Source: Actinomadura rupiterrae
GTDB lineage: Bacteria; Actinomycetota; Actinomycetes; Streptosporangiales; Streptosporangiaceae
Length of the DNA: 64,000 nt
Reading direction: 5' to 3'
Assembly (NCBI RefSeq): GCF_024172125.1
Contig: NZ_JAMZEA010000001.1
Span: 1 to 64,000, forward strand
The stretch's first letter is position 1, and the number at the start of each line of letters is the position of its first letter. A program made the position numbers and the translations under genes. Shown piece after piece: positions 1 to 8,970 of the stretch. Below the pieces are notes generated by a model. That model searched no databases, had not been told where the DNA came from, and saw only the letters and a list, made by a program, of their open reading frames with translations.

Positions 1-112
1 TGAGTGCCAGCGTCAAGCCCCGGCTTGCTGGCCGGCAACCCTTCGTCCGCGATGGGGTGCCCCGGGTGAGGACCAGGCCGGACGCCACCGCGTTCCGGCA
101 AGCGCGGATCCC
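1..112 (+). promoter_or_regulatory. SAM-IV riboswitch (5' end cut by window edge)
   Basis: The leader closely matches the actinobacterial SAM-IV class as I remember it. GCCAGC (6-11) pairs with GCTGGC (27-32), closing an inner helix AAGCC/GGCTT. Then come CCGGCAACCC, the G-rich stretch GGGGTGCCCCGGGTGA (55-69), and a 3' GCAAGCGCGG element around 98-107. The closing 5' strand lies just outside the window. It sits about 50 nt ahead of an aminotransferase class V gene, so S-adenosylmethionine probably controls that gene. SAM-IV elements are known upstream of sulfur-metabolism genes in Actinobacteria. Confidence 0.85.
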
Positions 113-162
113 GTAGATCCAGGGCACGGCCCTCGGGATCCCTGATCCCGGAGGAGTCCAGT

Positions 163-1449
163 ATGTCCGCTATCGCCCTCGCCACCGCCCCGGCCCCGGC
201 CCCGCTTGCCGTCGCCCCCTCGGTCATCGGCTCGGACGCGCCCGTCCCGCTGGAGGACGGACGCCGCGTCCCCTATGCCAACTTCGACTACGCCGCCAGC
301 GCGCCATGTCTGTCGGCGGTGCAGGACGCGATCTCCGCCGCACTGCCCTACTACAGCAGCGTGCACCGGGGCGCGGGCTACGCGTCCCAGGTCACCACCG
401 CCGCGTACGAGAAGGCGCGGGAGACCGTCCGCGAGTTCCTCGGCGCGTGGCGGCGCTCGTCGGTGGTGTTCACCCGCAACACCACCGACGCGATGAACCT
501 GCTCGCGCACTGCGTCCCGTCCGGGACGACGGTCGTGGTCTTCGAGACCGAGCACCACGCGACGCTGCTGCCGTGGCGGCGCGCCGTCCGGCTGCCCGCG
601 CCGTCCTCGCCTCTGGAGGCCGTCGCCGCCGCCGACCGCGCGCTGGCCGAGTGCCCCGGCGGGCCGCGGCTGCTGGTCGTCACCGCCGCGTCCAACGTGA
701 CCGGCGAGGTGTGGCCGCTGGCCGAGCTCAGCGCGGTCGCCCGGAAGCACGGCGCGCGGATCGCGGTGGACGCCGCCCAGCTCGTCCCGCACCGGCAGCT
801 GGACATGACCGCGCTCGGCCTCGACTACGTCGCGTTCTCCGGGCACAAGCTGTACGCGCCGTTCGGCGCGGGCGTGCTGGCCGGACGCTCCGACTGGCTC
901 CGCGCCGCCGACCCCTACCTCAAGGGCGGCGGTGCCAGCGCGTCCGTCGAGGACCACGGCAACCGCGCGCACTGGCACGCCGACCCCGAGTCCCGGCACG
1001 AGGCGGGCACCCCGAACGTCCTCGGCGTCATCGCGCTCGCCGCCGCCTGCGAGACGCTCGCCGCGACCGGCTGGACCCCGCTCGTCGAGCACGAGGAGCG
1101 CCTCCTCGCCCGGCTCCGCTCGGGACTCGCCCGGATCCCCGGTGTGCGCGAACTCACGCTGTGGGCGGACGGCTCGCCGCGCGTCGGCATCGTGTCCTTC
1201 GTCGTGGACGGCTGGGAGGCGCGCGACCTGGCCCTCGCGCTCTCCGGCCAGTACGGCATCGGCGTCCGGGACGGGAAGTTCTGCGCGCACCCGTTCGTCC
1301 GGCACCTCCTCGGCGCGTCCGACGCCACCGGCGGCACCTGCGCGGACGGGCAGAGCTCGGCCGTCCGCGCCAGCTTCGGCATCGGCACCACCGAAGCCCA
1401 CGTCGACCGCCTCCTCGACGCCATCGCCCGCCTCGCCCACACCCGTTAA
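163..1449 (+). CDS. Class V PLP-dependent aminotransferase (cysteine desulfurase-like)
   Basis: A 428-residue fold-type I PLP enzyme of the cysteine desulfurase/SufS-like class V family, presumably cytosolic. The PLP-binding lysine is K229 in the motif SGHKLYAPFG, and the cofactor-contacting aspartate is D203 in VDAAQLVPH. A cysteine, C374 in GKFCAHP, lies near the C-terminus where the catalytic cysteine loop occurs in SufS-type enzymes, which supports a desulfurase or sulfur-transfer role. The ATG follows a GGAGGAGT ribosome site. It is the first gene behind the SAM-IV riboswitch, so it is probably repressed when SAM is plentiful, linking it to sulfur amino-acid metabolism. The family is well supported; the exact substrate is not known. 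No partner gene follows in the same transcription unit. Confidence 0.88.
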   Translation: MSAIALATAPAPAPLAVAPSVIGSDAPVPLEDGRRVPYANFDYAASAPCLSAVQDAISAALPYYSSVHRGAGYASQVTTAAYEKARETVREFLGAWRRSSVVFTRNTTDAMNLLAHCVPSGTTVVVFETEHHATLLPWRRAVRLPAPSSPLEAVAAADRALAECPGGPRLLVVTAASNVTGEVWPLAELSAVARKHGARIAVDAAQLVPHRQLDMTALGLDYVAFSGHKLYAPFGAGVLAGRSDWLRAADPYLKGGGASASVEDHGNRAHWHADPESRHEAGTPNVLGVIALAAACETLAATGWTPLVEHEERLLARLRSGLARIPGVRELTLWADGSPRVGIVSFVVDGWEARDLALALSGQYGIGVRDGKFCAHPFVRHLLGASDATGGTCADGQSSAVRASFGIGTTEAHVDRLLDAIARLAHTR

Positions 1450-1500
1450 TCCGTCCGGACCGGCCCGCTCACGCTGACCCTGCGCAGGACGACCCGCTCC

Positions 1501-1728
1501 TACCGACCCCCGCGCGGGCGGCCCGCTCCTACCAACTCCGCGCGGGACGGCGCGCTCCTACCAACCCGTCCGAGGCGCGCCCGCTCCCGCTTCCCCGTGC
1601 GGGAACGGCCCGCTCCTGCCGACCCCGTGCGGGACGGCCGCTCCTGCCGACCCGTGTGGGACAGCCGCTCCTGCTCCCCCGTCCGGGGCGCGCCCGCTCC
1701 TGCTGCTCCGTGCGGGACGGTCGGCTCC
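1501..1728. repeat. 29-bp tandem repeat array (8 degenerate copies)
   Basis: The 725-bp gap 1450-2174 has no convincing gene. Eight consecutive units of 27-29 bp fill its first half, each ending in a CCGCTCC-like block and carrying a central GTGCGGGACGG-like block. The units are imperfect, and their length is not a multiple of three, so the many small reading frames through it are by-products. The rest of the gap (1730-2174) is G-rich with no clear hairpin. The promoter of the SseB gene should lie there but cannot be picked out with confidence. Confidence 0.75.
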
Positions 1729-2174
1729 TGCTGGCCGTCCGAAGGCAAGACCGTGCGGAGCGGGCGCGCTTCGGCGCTCGACGGGAAGCCTCGTGGCGGG
1801 CGGTAAGGTTCTCGCCCGGCCGACCGATGGTGTGGCCGGGCCGGGCGGGAAGGCGCACGTCGGCTTACCGTGGGGAGGTACGGGTCGGGCGCGGGGGTCA
1901 CGGTTGGTGTTCGGGGGCGGGGGTAGGGGTCCGTCGCTTCGCGAGTGCCGGGGGGTTCCCTGGTCCGGTGGGCTTCGGCGAATGGCGCGGAAGAATGTCA
2001 CCGACCCGCGCCATACTGGCGTGAGGGTCGTCCGCGGACTGGTCGAGTGGGCGCTTTGGCTCTGTTCGCCCATGTAGCGTAAGCAGGTCCGTAAGGTGCC
2101 CGACGGGCCCGCCTCCCGGCGCCGGGGTCGGGCGGGGGATGGTCTTGGGCGGGATGAAACAGGGGGTGGCGACC

Positions 2175-5100
2175 GTGGCCGACGCCTGGCGGCCCACGTC
2201 GGAGCTGGAGCACCGGCTGGGGGACGCGGTGCGGAGCGGGGACCAGGAGGGCTACTTCCGCCTGCTGGCGGAGAGCGAGCTCGTCGTGCCCGTCCCACCG
2301 GACGTGATCGATGACGTGCTCGCGAACGAGCGGCAGCCGACCTGGCCGACGCAGGCCGAGGACGACCGCACGTTCGTGCTCGTCTACACCTCCCCCGACG
2401 CGATGCGCGCGTGCCTCGGGCCGTCCTACCGGCACTACATGCGGCTGCGCTTCACGGACCTCGCCGCGTCCTGGCCGGACGCGCGCTGGTGGCTCGCCGT
2501 GGACGTCCCGTCGTCCGCCGTCCAGGACGTCTCGCTTCCGATCGAGGGACGCCTGCCCGCCTGGTTCGTCCAGCAGCTCGCGCAGGGCGACGCCCGCCCG
2601 CCCCTCGCCGGCAACCACCCACCCGCGTCCGCGCCGTCCGACACGACCGCGCCTTCAACCCCGTCCGCGCTGTCGAACCCGGCCGCGCCATCGGATGCGG
2701 CCGCCTTTGCGGACCCGGCTGCCTCTGCGGGACCGGCTGGCGTTGCTGGTCCGGCCGGGTTTGCGGGGCCGCCTGCGCCTCCGATGCCGCAGGCCGCGCC
2801 GGGCTCCTACCCGCCCGCCGCGCCTGGGCAGGACGCGCCGCACGCGCCGCCGCAGCCTTCCGCCTACCCGCAGGCTTCTGCATATCCGCCCGCCCCTGCC
2901 CAGCCTCCCGCAGCGGACGCGCCGCAGGGCGAGGCCGACGCGTCCCGGGTGCAGCGCGAGGGCGACGTGCCCTTCCCGCCGGCCGCGCCGGATCAAGGAT
3001 TCGCGTCCGGCCATCCAGAAACCGGACGTCCCGGTAGGCATGCGGGAACGCCTCACGCTCCCGAACCGGGGACGGCCGCCGGAGACGCGCGTCCCGCCGG
3101 GTCCGGCCCGGCAGACGACGAAGGTTCTCGCGAGGACGATCCGACCGCGACGATCCGCGACCTTTCCATATATACGGACGCGGCGCAGGACCCTCGCGTA
3201 ACGCAGGCGATGCCGACCGGAGACGTCCCGCCGCCCACGCTCGCGGACGAACCGGGCGCCGGCTTCGACACCGAACGTCCGCTGCCGCCCGGCACGGCGA
3301 ACATGCCTCCCGTCCCCGAGCCGCACGCCCAGCCCGTCCCTGCAGATCAAACCGCGCAGCATCCGCAGGCCGCTGAGCCCGCGAAGCCCGAAGAACCTGC
3401 ACCAGGCGCGCCCGACGCGCAAAAGCCGCAAGGTGCGGAAGCCGAGCAGCCTGCGCAGCCCGAACGGCACGTGCAAGACGCGCCGGGTTCGCAGAGCACC
3501 CAAGCTGTACCGGACGAGCGGCTAGCGCAGGGCCCGCAGAGCGCGCTGGGCCCGCAGGCCGAGCAACCCTCGCAAGGTGCGCAGGGCGCAGCGGGTGCGC
3601 AGGACCAGAAGGGCGCGGCGGACGGGCGAGTTGCACACGGCTCGGAGGCTGCTGGGCGAGGGGCGGACGGGGCGCCTGGGGCTACTTCTGTGGACCCGAT
3701 TCCGGTCGTCAAGCCGCGTTCGGACGCGGACGCGCCGTGGGAGGAGTTGCAGGGGCAGCACCGTGAGCTGCCGCGTCCCGAGCCGCGTCCGGAGTTCCAG
3801 CCCGCCAACGAGGTCGAGCGGTCCCTGATGCGGGCGGCGACCGAGAACGACCACGATCTCTTCCTGCAGACGCTCGCGGACGCCGAGGTGCTGCTTCCGG
3901 TCGGTCCGGACACCGACTTCACGCTGCGTCCCGGACGCGCCGGGTTCCAGTGGCAGACGCGCGAGGCGGACGGCGCGACGCTCGTCCAAGTGTTCACCTC
4001 GCCCGAGCGGCTGGCGGAGGCGACACGTTCCGGCGGCCTCGGCACGGACTCGATCCGCGTGCCGTTCCCGCTCGTCCTGCGCTACTGGCCGGAGGACGCG
4101 AACGCGCTCGCGGTGAACCCCGGTTCCAAGGCGGGCGGGACGATCCTGGCCGAGCAGCTGCCGGGCCTCGCGACCTGGGCCGACCAGCGCGCCGCGCGCC
4201 GCATGTCGGAGGAGTTCGAGGCGCAGAACGAGGTCGAGCAGCGGCTGTTCGACGCCGCGCTGCGCCGCGACACCGACGCGTTCTTCAAGGTGCTGCTGGG
4301 CGCGCAGGTGCTCGTCCCCGCCGATCCCGAGACGCCGTGGGGCATCACGCCGGACGATCCGGAGTTCCCGTGGCGTCCGGCGCGTGTCCACGGACGCGTC
4401 GCGATCCAGCTGTTCACGTCGCTGCGCTGGATGAACGAGGCGGTCGGATCGTCCCGGTTCGTGATGCCGACCTTCCTTGAGGTCGTCGCGGCCTGGCCGG
4501 ACACCGACTGGACGCTCGTCCTCAACCCGGGCACTCCGGTGGACGCCGCGATCCCGGGCGAGCAGGTCCGCGCCCTCAGCGGTCCGGCCGAGCAGCCGAT
4601 CGACGAGCCGTCCCCACCGGTCCAGGAGCCGTCCGCCGAGGCGGCACCCGCACCGGCTGCGGCTGCGGCTGCGGCCGAGCCGGAAGCGGAGAGCGGGCCT
4701 GAGCCGGAGTTCGAGCCCGGCAACCGGATCGACCAGGAGTTGTTCGAGGCGGCCCTCGCCGGTGACTCCGACGCGTTCCTCCGGGTGCTGCTCGCGGCGA
4801 ACGTGCTCGTCCCCATCCCGCAGGACGCGCCGCTGGAGGTCACGCCGACGCAGGGCGAGTTCCGCTGGGAGGCGGCGCTGCGCGGCGCGTCCGCTGTCCA
4901 AGTGTTCACGTCCCTCGTGCGCCTGCGCGAGGTGCTGCCCGAGTCGCGCTTCGTGTACGCCGACTTCCGCGAGCTGATCGCGGCGTGGCCGCGCGACGAC
5001 TGGGCCATGCTCCTCAACCCGGGCACCCGCATCGGCGCGTCCCTGCGCGGCGACCAAGTGCGCGCGCTGAGCGAATGGGCGGTCCGCGTCGGCCTGATCC

Positions 5101-6557
5101 AGCCCGCCGCCGAACCGGACCCGGACCCGTACGCCCCGCCGTCCGCCCCCGAGTCCTTCGCGCACTCCCAGGACGCCGCCGACCCGTCCGCCTACGCCGA
5201 AACCCTGAACGCCCCAGGCGGACCCGGCCCGGACGGCCCCGGCACGCACCAGGGCAGCTCTACGCCGAGCGTGGGACTCCCGGGCACGGTTGAGGGCGCA
5301 CCTCGCGCAACCGCAGGCGGCCCGGGGACGAGTGCGGACGCGCCTGGCGCGAACACGCCTCGGCCCGAGGCCGTCCCCGGAGCAGGCGCAGACCTGCCTG
5401 GCACCGGCACGGACGGCTCCGGTGCAAATGTGCCGGACGAGTATCGGGCGCAGGCGCCCGGTGAGTATGCGCCTGGACGCTCAACCCCTGAGACAGGCGA
5501 CAACGCACCGGACACTTCGGCTGGGCAGGACGCGACCGGCGGATTCCGTGCGGGCGCACCCGACGAGACCGCTGGATACGGCTCCCGCGAGGACGCGCCG
5601 CACGCAGCAAGCGAAGGCGGCTCCCAGGCCGTAGACGCATTCGGCAACCCCGTCCCCGCGCAGGACGCGCCTGGCCGGCAGACGCCCGGCGCATACGAAC
5701 CCGGCCGAAACGCGCCAGGAGAGTACGCGCCTGGCGGACAGGAAGCACCCGCCCAGTACGAGCCCGGAACCCCCGGCCAGTACGAGCCCGGACGCAGAGC
5801 ACCGGGCCAGTACCAGCCGGGCCAGGACGGCGGCGGTTTCGCGCCTGGTCGAGAGGCACCCGGCGAGTACGCGCCCGGACGGTCCGGCGGATTCGGCGCG
5901 AGTGCGCCCGACGGCGCTGCCGAAGAGTTCGGCGCGGGTGCGCCGGGCGTGGCCGGGCAGCGGCCGGGCGTCGGAAGGCAGGAGTTCGCCGCGTCCGGTG
6001 ACCGGCGGGCGGAACCGGGAGCCGACGGCGAGCCCGGAGCCGAGCCGACGATCATGCAGAAGGTCGTCCCGCACGCGCACGTCGCCTGGTACCTGGAGCA
6101 GGGATACGACCGGGTCGGCGGGTTCGTCCACCCGACGGCGGACGTCGCGGAGCTCCAGACGCCCGCGCAGCTGTACGAGGCCCTCGGCCTGCTGTACGAG
6201 GACACGCCGTTCTCGACGGCGGACGACTCGGTGCACGTGATCCGCTGGCCCGCGTACTGCCCGGACCTCTACAAGGTGCCGTTCGGCGGGCAGACCGAGG
6301 CCGAGGTCGACGCCTGGGGCGAGGCCGGCTGGGTGCTGGAGCGGCCGCCGTTCGGAGGGACGGGGTTCGCGCCGGGCAGCGCCGGCTCGATCCGGGAGTA
6401 CAAGGTCGACAGCGTCCGGCTGCCGTTCGGCGCGGAGATGTACGCGCTCGGCCGGGACGGCTCGGAGACTTTCGTCGCGGTCTACGATCCCGACCGGCTG
6501 GCCTGGCTGCGTCCGGAGGGCGCGACCCCGGCCCGGCGGACGGAGGCGGCGCGGTGA
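2175..6557 (+). CDS. Giant SseB-family protein with four SseB N-terminal domains
   Basis: About 1460 residues. Four related modules begin with a helix of the type NEVE..L..A....D...FL..L..A.VLVP and end in a W-P-x-x-x-W-x-L-x-V/NPG stretch; they lie at about residues 8-125, 545-665, 684-800 and 849-970. This is the SseB N-terminal domain pattern. Modules 1 and 2 are separated by about 400 residues of Pro/Ala/Gln-rich disorder. A second disordered stretch (about 985-1290) has APGEYAPG and QYEPG repeats. A folded C-terminal domain (about 1292-1460) is unassigned. I prefer the GTG at 2175 because AGGGGG (2161-2166) sits 8 nt ahead; ATGs at 2139 and 2154 are in frame but poorly spaced. There is no signal peptide or membrane segment. 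Many actinobacterial SseB proteins occur near type VII secretion genes, but none is visible here. Confidence 0.8.
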   Translation: MADAWRPTSELEHRLGDAVRSGDQEGYFRLLAESELVVPVPPDVIDDVLANERQPTWPTQAEDDRTFVLVYTSPDAMRACLGPSYRHYMRLRFTDLAASWPDARWWLAVDVPSSAVQDVSLPIEGRLPAWFVQQLAQGDARPPLAGNHPPASAPSDTTAPSTPSALSNPAAPSDAAAFADPAASAGPAGVAGPAGFAGPPAPPMPQAAPGSYPPAAPGQDAPHAPPQPSAYPQASAYPPAPAQPPAADAPQGEADASRVQREGDVPFPPAAPDQGFASGHPETGRPGRHAGTPHAPEPGTAAGDARPAGSGPADDEGSREDDPTATIRDLSIYTDAAQDPRVTQAMPTGDVPPPTLADEPGAGFDTERPLPPGTANMPPVPEPHAQPVPADQTAQHPQAAEPAKPEEPAPGAPDAQKPQGAEAEQPAQPERHVQDAPGSQSTQAVPDERLAQGPQSALGPQAEQPSQGAQGAAGAQDQKGAADGRVAHGSEAAGRGADGAPGATSVDPIPVVKPRSDADAPWEELQGQHRELPRPEPRPEFQPANEVERSLMRAATENDHDLFLQTLADAEVLLPVGPDTDFTLRPGRAGFQWQTREADGATLVQVFTSPERLAEATRSGGLGTDSIRVPFPLVLRYWPEDANALAVNPGSKAGGTILAEQLPGLATWADQRAARRMSEEFEAQNEVEQRLFDAALRRDTDAFFKVLLGAQVLVPADPETPWGITPDDPEFPWRPARVHGRVAIQLFTSLRWMNEAVGSSRFVMPTFLEVVAAWPDTDWTLVLNPGTPVDAAIPGEQVRALSGPAEQPIDEPSPPVQEPSAEAAPAPAAAAAAAEPEAESGPEPEFEPGNRIDQELFEAALAGDSDAFLRVLLAANVLVPIPQDAPLEVTPTQGEFRWEAALRGASAVQVFTSLVRLREVLPESRFVYADFRELIAAWPRDDWAMLLNPGTRIGASLRGDQVRALSEWAVRVGLIQPAAEPDPDPYAPPSAPESFAHSQDAADPSAYAETLNAPGGPGPDGPGTHQGSSTPSVGLPGTVEGAPRATAGGPGTSADAPGANTPRPEAVPGAGADLPGTGTDGSGANVPDEYRAQAPGEYAPGRSTPETGDNAPDTSAGQDATGGFRAGAPDETAGYGSREDAPHAASEGGSQAVDAFGNPVPAQDAPGRQTPGAYEPGRNAPGEYAPGGQEAPAQYEPGTPGQYEPGRRAPGQYQPGQDGGGFAPGREAPGEYAPGRSGGFGASAPDGAAEEFGAGAPGVAGQRPGVGRQEFAASGDRRAEPGADGEPGAEPTIMQKVVPHAHVAWYLEQGYDRVGGFVHPTADVAELQTPAQLYEALGLLYEDTPFSTADDSVHVIRWPAYCPDLYKVPFGGQTEAEVDAWGEAGWVLERPPFGGTGFAPGSAGSIREYKVDSVRLPFGAEMYALGRDGSETFVAVYDPDRLAWLRPEGATPARRTEAAR

Positions 6558-6922
6558 ACCGGGACGGGTACGTGGCGCGGTGGCTCGGGCGGGAGTTCGA
6601 GGCGGTGCCGGGTGCGGACGGGGAGATCCGGCTGTACACGGCCGAGCCCACGGACGGCTTCGAGGAGCTGCGCCCGGACCGCTACCGCCGGATCGTCCCG
6701 GCCTTCGAACTGGAGTCGCTCCGGTACGTCCGCACGGCGTGCCGGTGGCGGGGCGAGCCGTTCGTGATCGTCGGCGAGCACGACGGCTGGACGCGGGTGG
6801 AGTACGCGGGCGGCAGGGCGCCGGTGGCCGAGGCGCTCGAACTCGACCGGATCGATCAGGGCGTGTGGCAGGCGTGGGCCCCGACCGGGGAACTCGAGGA
6901 CGTGCACGAGGAGTTCATCTGA
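6554..6922 (+). CDS. Small hypothetical protein coupled to the SseB gene
   Basis: A 122-residue soluble acidic protein that I do not recognise. The start GTG overlaps the stop of the SseB gene by 4 nt (GTGA), so the two are translationally coupled and probably act together. The sequence is rich in Glu, Asp and aromatic residues (e.g. FVIVGEHDGWTRVEYAGG) and looks like a compact beta-rich domain. Its spacing of short strands and Trp residues resembles the C-terminal domain of the upstream protein, so it may be a detached copy or a partner of that domain; this is inference. No catalytic motif, signal peptide or membrane segment is visible. Confidence 0.75.
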   Translation: MNRDGYVARWLGREFEAVPGADGEIRLYTAEPTDGFEELRPDRYRRIVPAFELESLRYVRTACRWRGEPFVIVGEHDGWTRVEYAGGRAPVAEALELDRIDQGVWQAWAPTGELEDVHEEFI

Positions 6923-7064
6923 CGGTAGTGTCCCGGATGCTGTGCCGAATCGGACACGGGGTTGATTTCCGTTGTAGTTCCGTGTTCGCATGATTTCGGG
7001 AACGAGTCCTGGGGTACAGCGGGTCTCGGGCGTTCGATGACGACGCGACGGAGGTGGCTCGGGC

Positions 7065-8096
7065 GTGGCTTCCCGGCTGGCAGGCGTACCGGCGATCACA
7101 GGTCTCGGAGCGGCGGCGGTGGTCGCCGTCGGGGCCTGCACGGTCCTGACGGCCCCGGCCTTCGGCGACGACTCCCCGACGCCCACCCCCACCACGTCCC
7201 CCTCCGGCAGCACCCCGGCCGCCCCCACTTTCACCCTCACCGTGTCCCCCACGCAGGACGAGGCGGTCGCGGGCAACACCCTCACGGTCACCGCCGTGGT
7301 GACCAGCAGTGACCACACCTATAAAGGTGTCCAGGTACGGCTGACCACAGACGGCAAACCGGCCTCTCTCCTGACGACGACCTGCGCCCAGGGCCATGCC
7401 CTGACCTCCTCGCACGGCTGTGACCTGGACGGATTCGAAGGGAAGTCCGCGTCTCTCCGGCAACGCGTCTCGCTCGCGCCGGAGAACGTGAAGAAGACGA
7501 CGTCCGTGACGCTGAACGTCGCGCTGTACAACGGCGCCAAGCTGATCGACTCGGGCACGAGCAAGCTGGTCTTCGACCCGAAGCCGAAGCCGACGCCGTC
7601 CAGCCCGAAGCCGACGACGTCGAAGCCGGCCGATCCGGGGAAGCTCACCGAGCCGCCCGCGTCGCCGAAGCCGACCTCGTCCAGCCCCACGCCCTCCCCG
7701 ACCAGGTCGTCCAACGGCGGCGGGGGCGGCGGTGACGACAACACGACCGGGAACGGCGGCGGCTACACGCCGCCGAGCACGAACGGCTCCCTGAAGAACC
7801 CGCAGGTCGCGCTGCCCCCGATCAGCGGCAACGCGCCGAGCCCCTCGGTCGCCGCGCCGGACGCGGCCGCGACCCCGCAGAGCACGCTGCGCGCCAACAA
7901 GCGTCCCGTCGCGCAGGAGATGACCTTCCAGCGCGTCGCCAGCACGCAGGTCGCGTGGCTCGCGGCGCTGCTGGTCGCCTGCTCGCTGCTGCTGACCCAG
8001 CTCCGCCTCGGCCGCCGCCCCGCCACCTCGGGCGCCGCGTCCAAGCGCCCCAAGGGCACCCACCGCCGCCCCCGCAACGGCGCCCACGGCAAGTAA
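7065..8096 (+). CDS. Secreted, C-terminally membrane-anchored Pro/Thr-rich protein
   Basis: 343 residues. A signal peptide (hydrophobic about residues 7-30, ending near AFG) is followed by a short PTPTPTTSPSG linker and a beta-rich domain of about 110 residues with two cysteines that could pair. Next is a long Pro/Ser/Lys/Gly linker (about 168-245), then a membrane helix near the C-terminus (AWLAALLVACSLLL) and a basic tail. This is the layout of an actinobacterial wall-spanning surface protein. The GTG start follows GGAGGT at about the right distance. It is monocistronic and convergent with the downstream methyltransferase gene. The family was not recognised and no enzyme motif is visible; a structural or adhesion role is only a guess. 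Confidence 0.7.
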   Translation: MASRLAGVPAITGLGAAAVVAVGACTVLTAPAFGDDSPTPTPTTSPSGSTPAAPTFTLTVSPTQDEAVAGNTLTVTAVVTSSDHTYKGVQVRLTTDGKPASLLTTTCAQGHALTSSHGCDLDGFEGKSASLRQRVSLAPENVKKTTSVTLNVALYNGAKLIDSGTSKLVFDPKPKPTPSSPKPTTSKPADPGKLTEPPASPKPTSSSPTPSPTRSSNGGGGGGDDNTTGNGGGYTPPSTNGSLKNPQVALPPISGNAPSPSVAAPDAAATPQSTLRANKRPVAQEMTFQRVASTQVAWLAALLVACSLLLTQLRLGRRPATSGAASKRPKGTHRRPRNGAHGK

Positions 8097-8134
8097 CCCG
8101 TCCCGCCCGAAGCAGTCCGTCCCGGCACGGCGGC

Positions 8135-8953
8135 TCAGCGGGAGCGGACGAGGTCGTGGCAGGCGATGGCCGCCGCGGCGACGACGTTGAGGGAGTCGAC
8201 GCCGTTCGCGAGCGCGGCGTCGCTCATCGGGATGCGGACGAGCCGGTCGGCCTCGTCCATCCAGTGGGACGAGAGGCCGTCGCCTTCGGAGCCGAGCATG
8301 AGGGCGGCGCGGTCGCCGAACTCCGCCTCGTCCAGCGGGACGGCGGACGCGTCGGGGGTGAGCGCGAACAGCGCGAACCCGGCGGCGCGCAGGACGCCCA
8401 GGTCGTCCCGCCAGTTGGTCATCCGCGCGTACGGGACGGCGAACACCGCGCCCATCGAGACCTTGACGGAGCGGCGGTAGAGCGGGTCGGCGCAGCGCGG
8501 CGCGAGGACGACCGCGTCCACGCCCAGCGCCGCCGCGCACCGGAAAATCGCACCGACGTTGCCATGATCAACAAGGTCTTCGAGGACCAGGACGCGGCGG
8601 GCGGAGGCGACGACGTCCTTCACCGGTGGGAGCGGGAGGCGTTGCAGGGAGGCGAGCGCGCCGCGGTGGACGGGGAAGCCGGCGACGGCCTCGACGACGG
8701 CGTCGTCCGCGACGAAGGCGGGGGCGTCGATGCCGTCCAGGACGTCGGCGAGCGGGTCGAGCCAGCGGCGCGCCATCAGCAGCGACCGGACGGGATGCCC
8801 GGTGCCGATCGCGCGGCGGATGACCTTCTCGCCTTCGGCGATGAACAGCCCGTGCTCGGCCTCCAGGCTCTTGCGCAGGTTCACGTCGCGCAGCCGGGTG
8901 TAGTCGGCGAGGCGCGGGTCGGCGGGGTCGGTGACGGGAACCTGGTGGACCAT
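8135..8953 (-). CDS. TrmH/SpoU-family RNA methyltransferase
   Basis: 272 residues of the SPOUT class, which transfer a methyl group from SAM to the 2'-O of ribose in tRNA or rRNA. The N-terminal substrate-binding part carries R-x-x-L...GLFIAEGEKV. The catalytic domain shows the three family motifs: motif 1 LEDLVDHGNVGAIFR, motif 2 ALMLGSEGDGLS, and motif 3 IPMSDAALANGVDSLNVVAAA, which forms part of the trefoil knot. The ATG at 8953 follows a run of G residues. Which RNA it modifies cannot be told from sequence. The gene lies just downstream of, and in the same direction as, the endonuclease/exonuclease/phosphatase gene (17-bp gap), so the two may be cotranscribed. Confidence 0.9.
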   Translation of the reverse strand: MVHQVPVTDPADPRLADYTRLRDVNLRKSLEAEHGLFIAEGEKVIRRAIGTGHPVRSLLMARRWLDPLADVLDGIDAPAFVADDAVVEAVAGFPVHRGALASLQRLPLPPVKDVVASARRVLVLEDLVDHGNVGAIFRCAAALGVDAVVLAPRCADPLYRRSVKVSMGAVFAVPYARMTNWRDDLGVLRAAGFALFALTPDASAVPLDEAEFGDRAALMLGSEGDGLSSHWMDEADRLVRIPMSDAALANGVDSLNVVAAAAIACHDLVRSR

Positions 8954-8970
8954 CCCCCCATTGTGCCTGT

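Noticed and set aside
13..1440. 475-codon open frame on the minus strand opposite the aminotransferase
   Set aside because: No domain pattern; the plus-strand frame has PLP-enzyme motifs, a ribosome site and a riboswitch.
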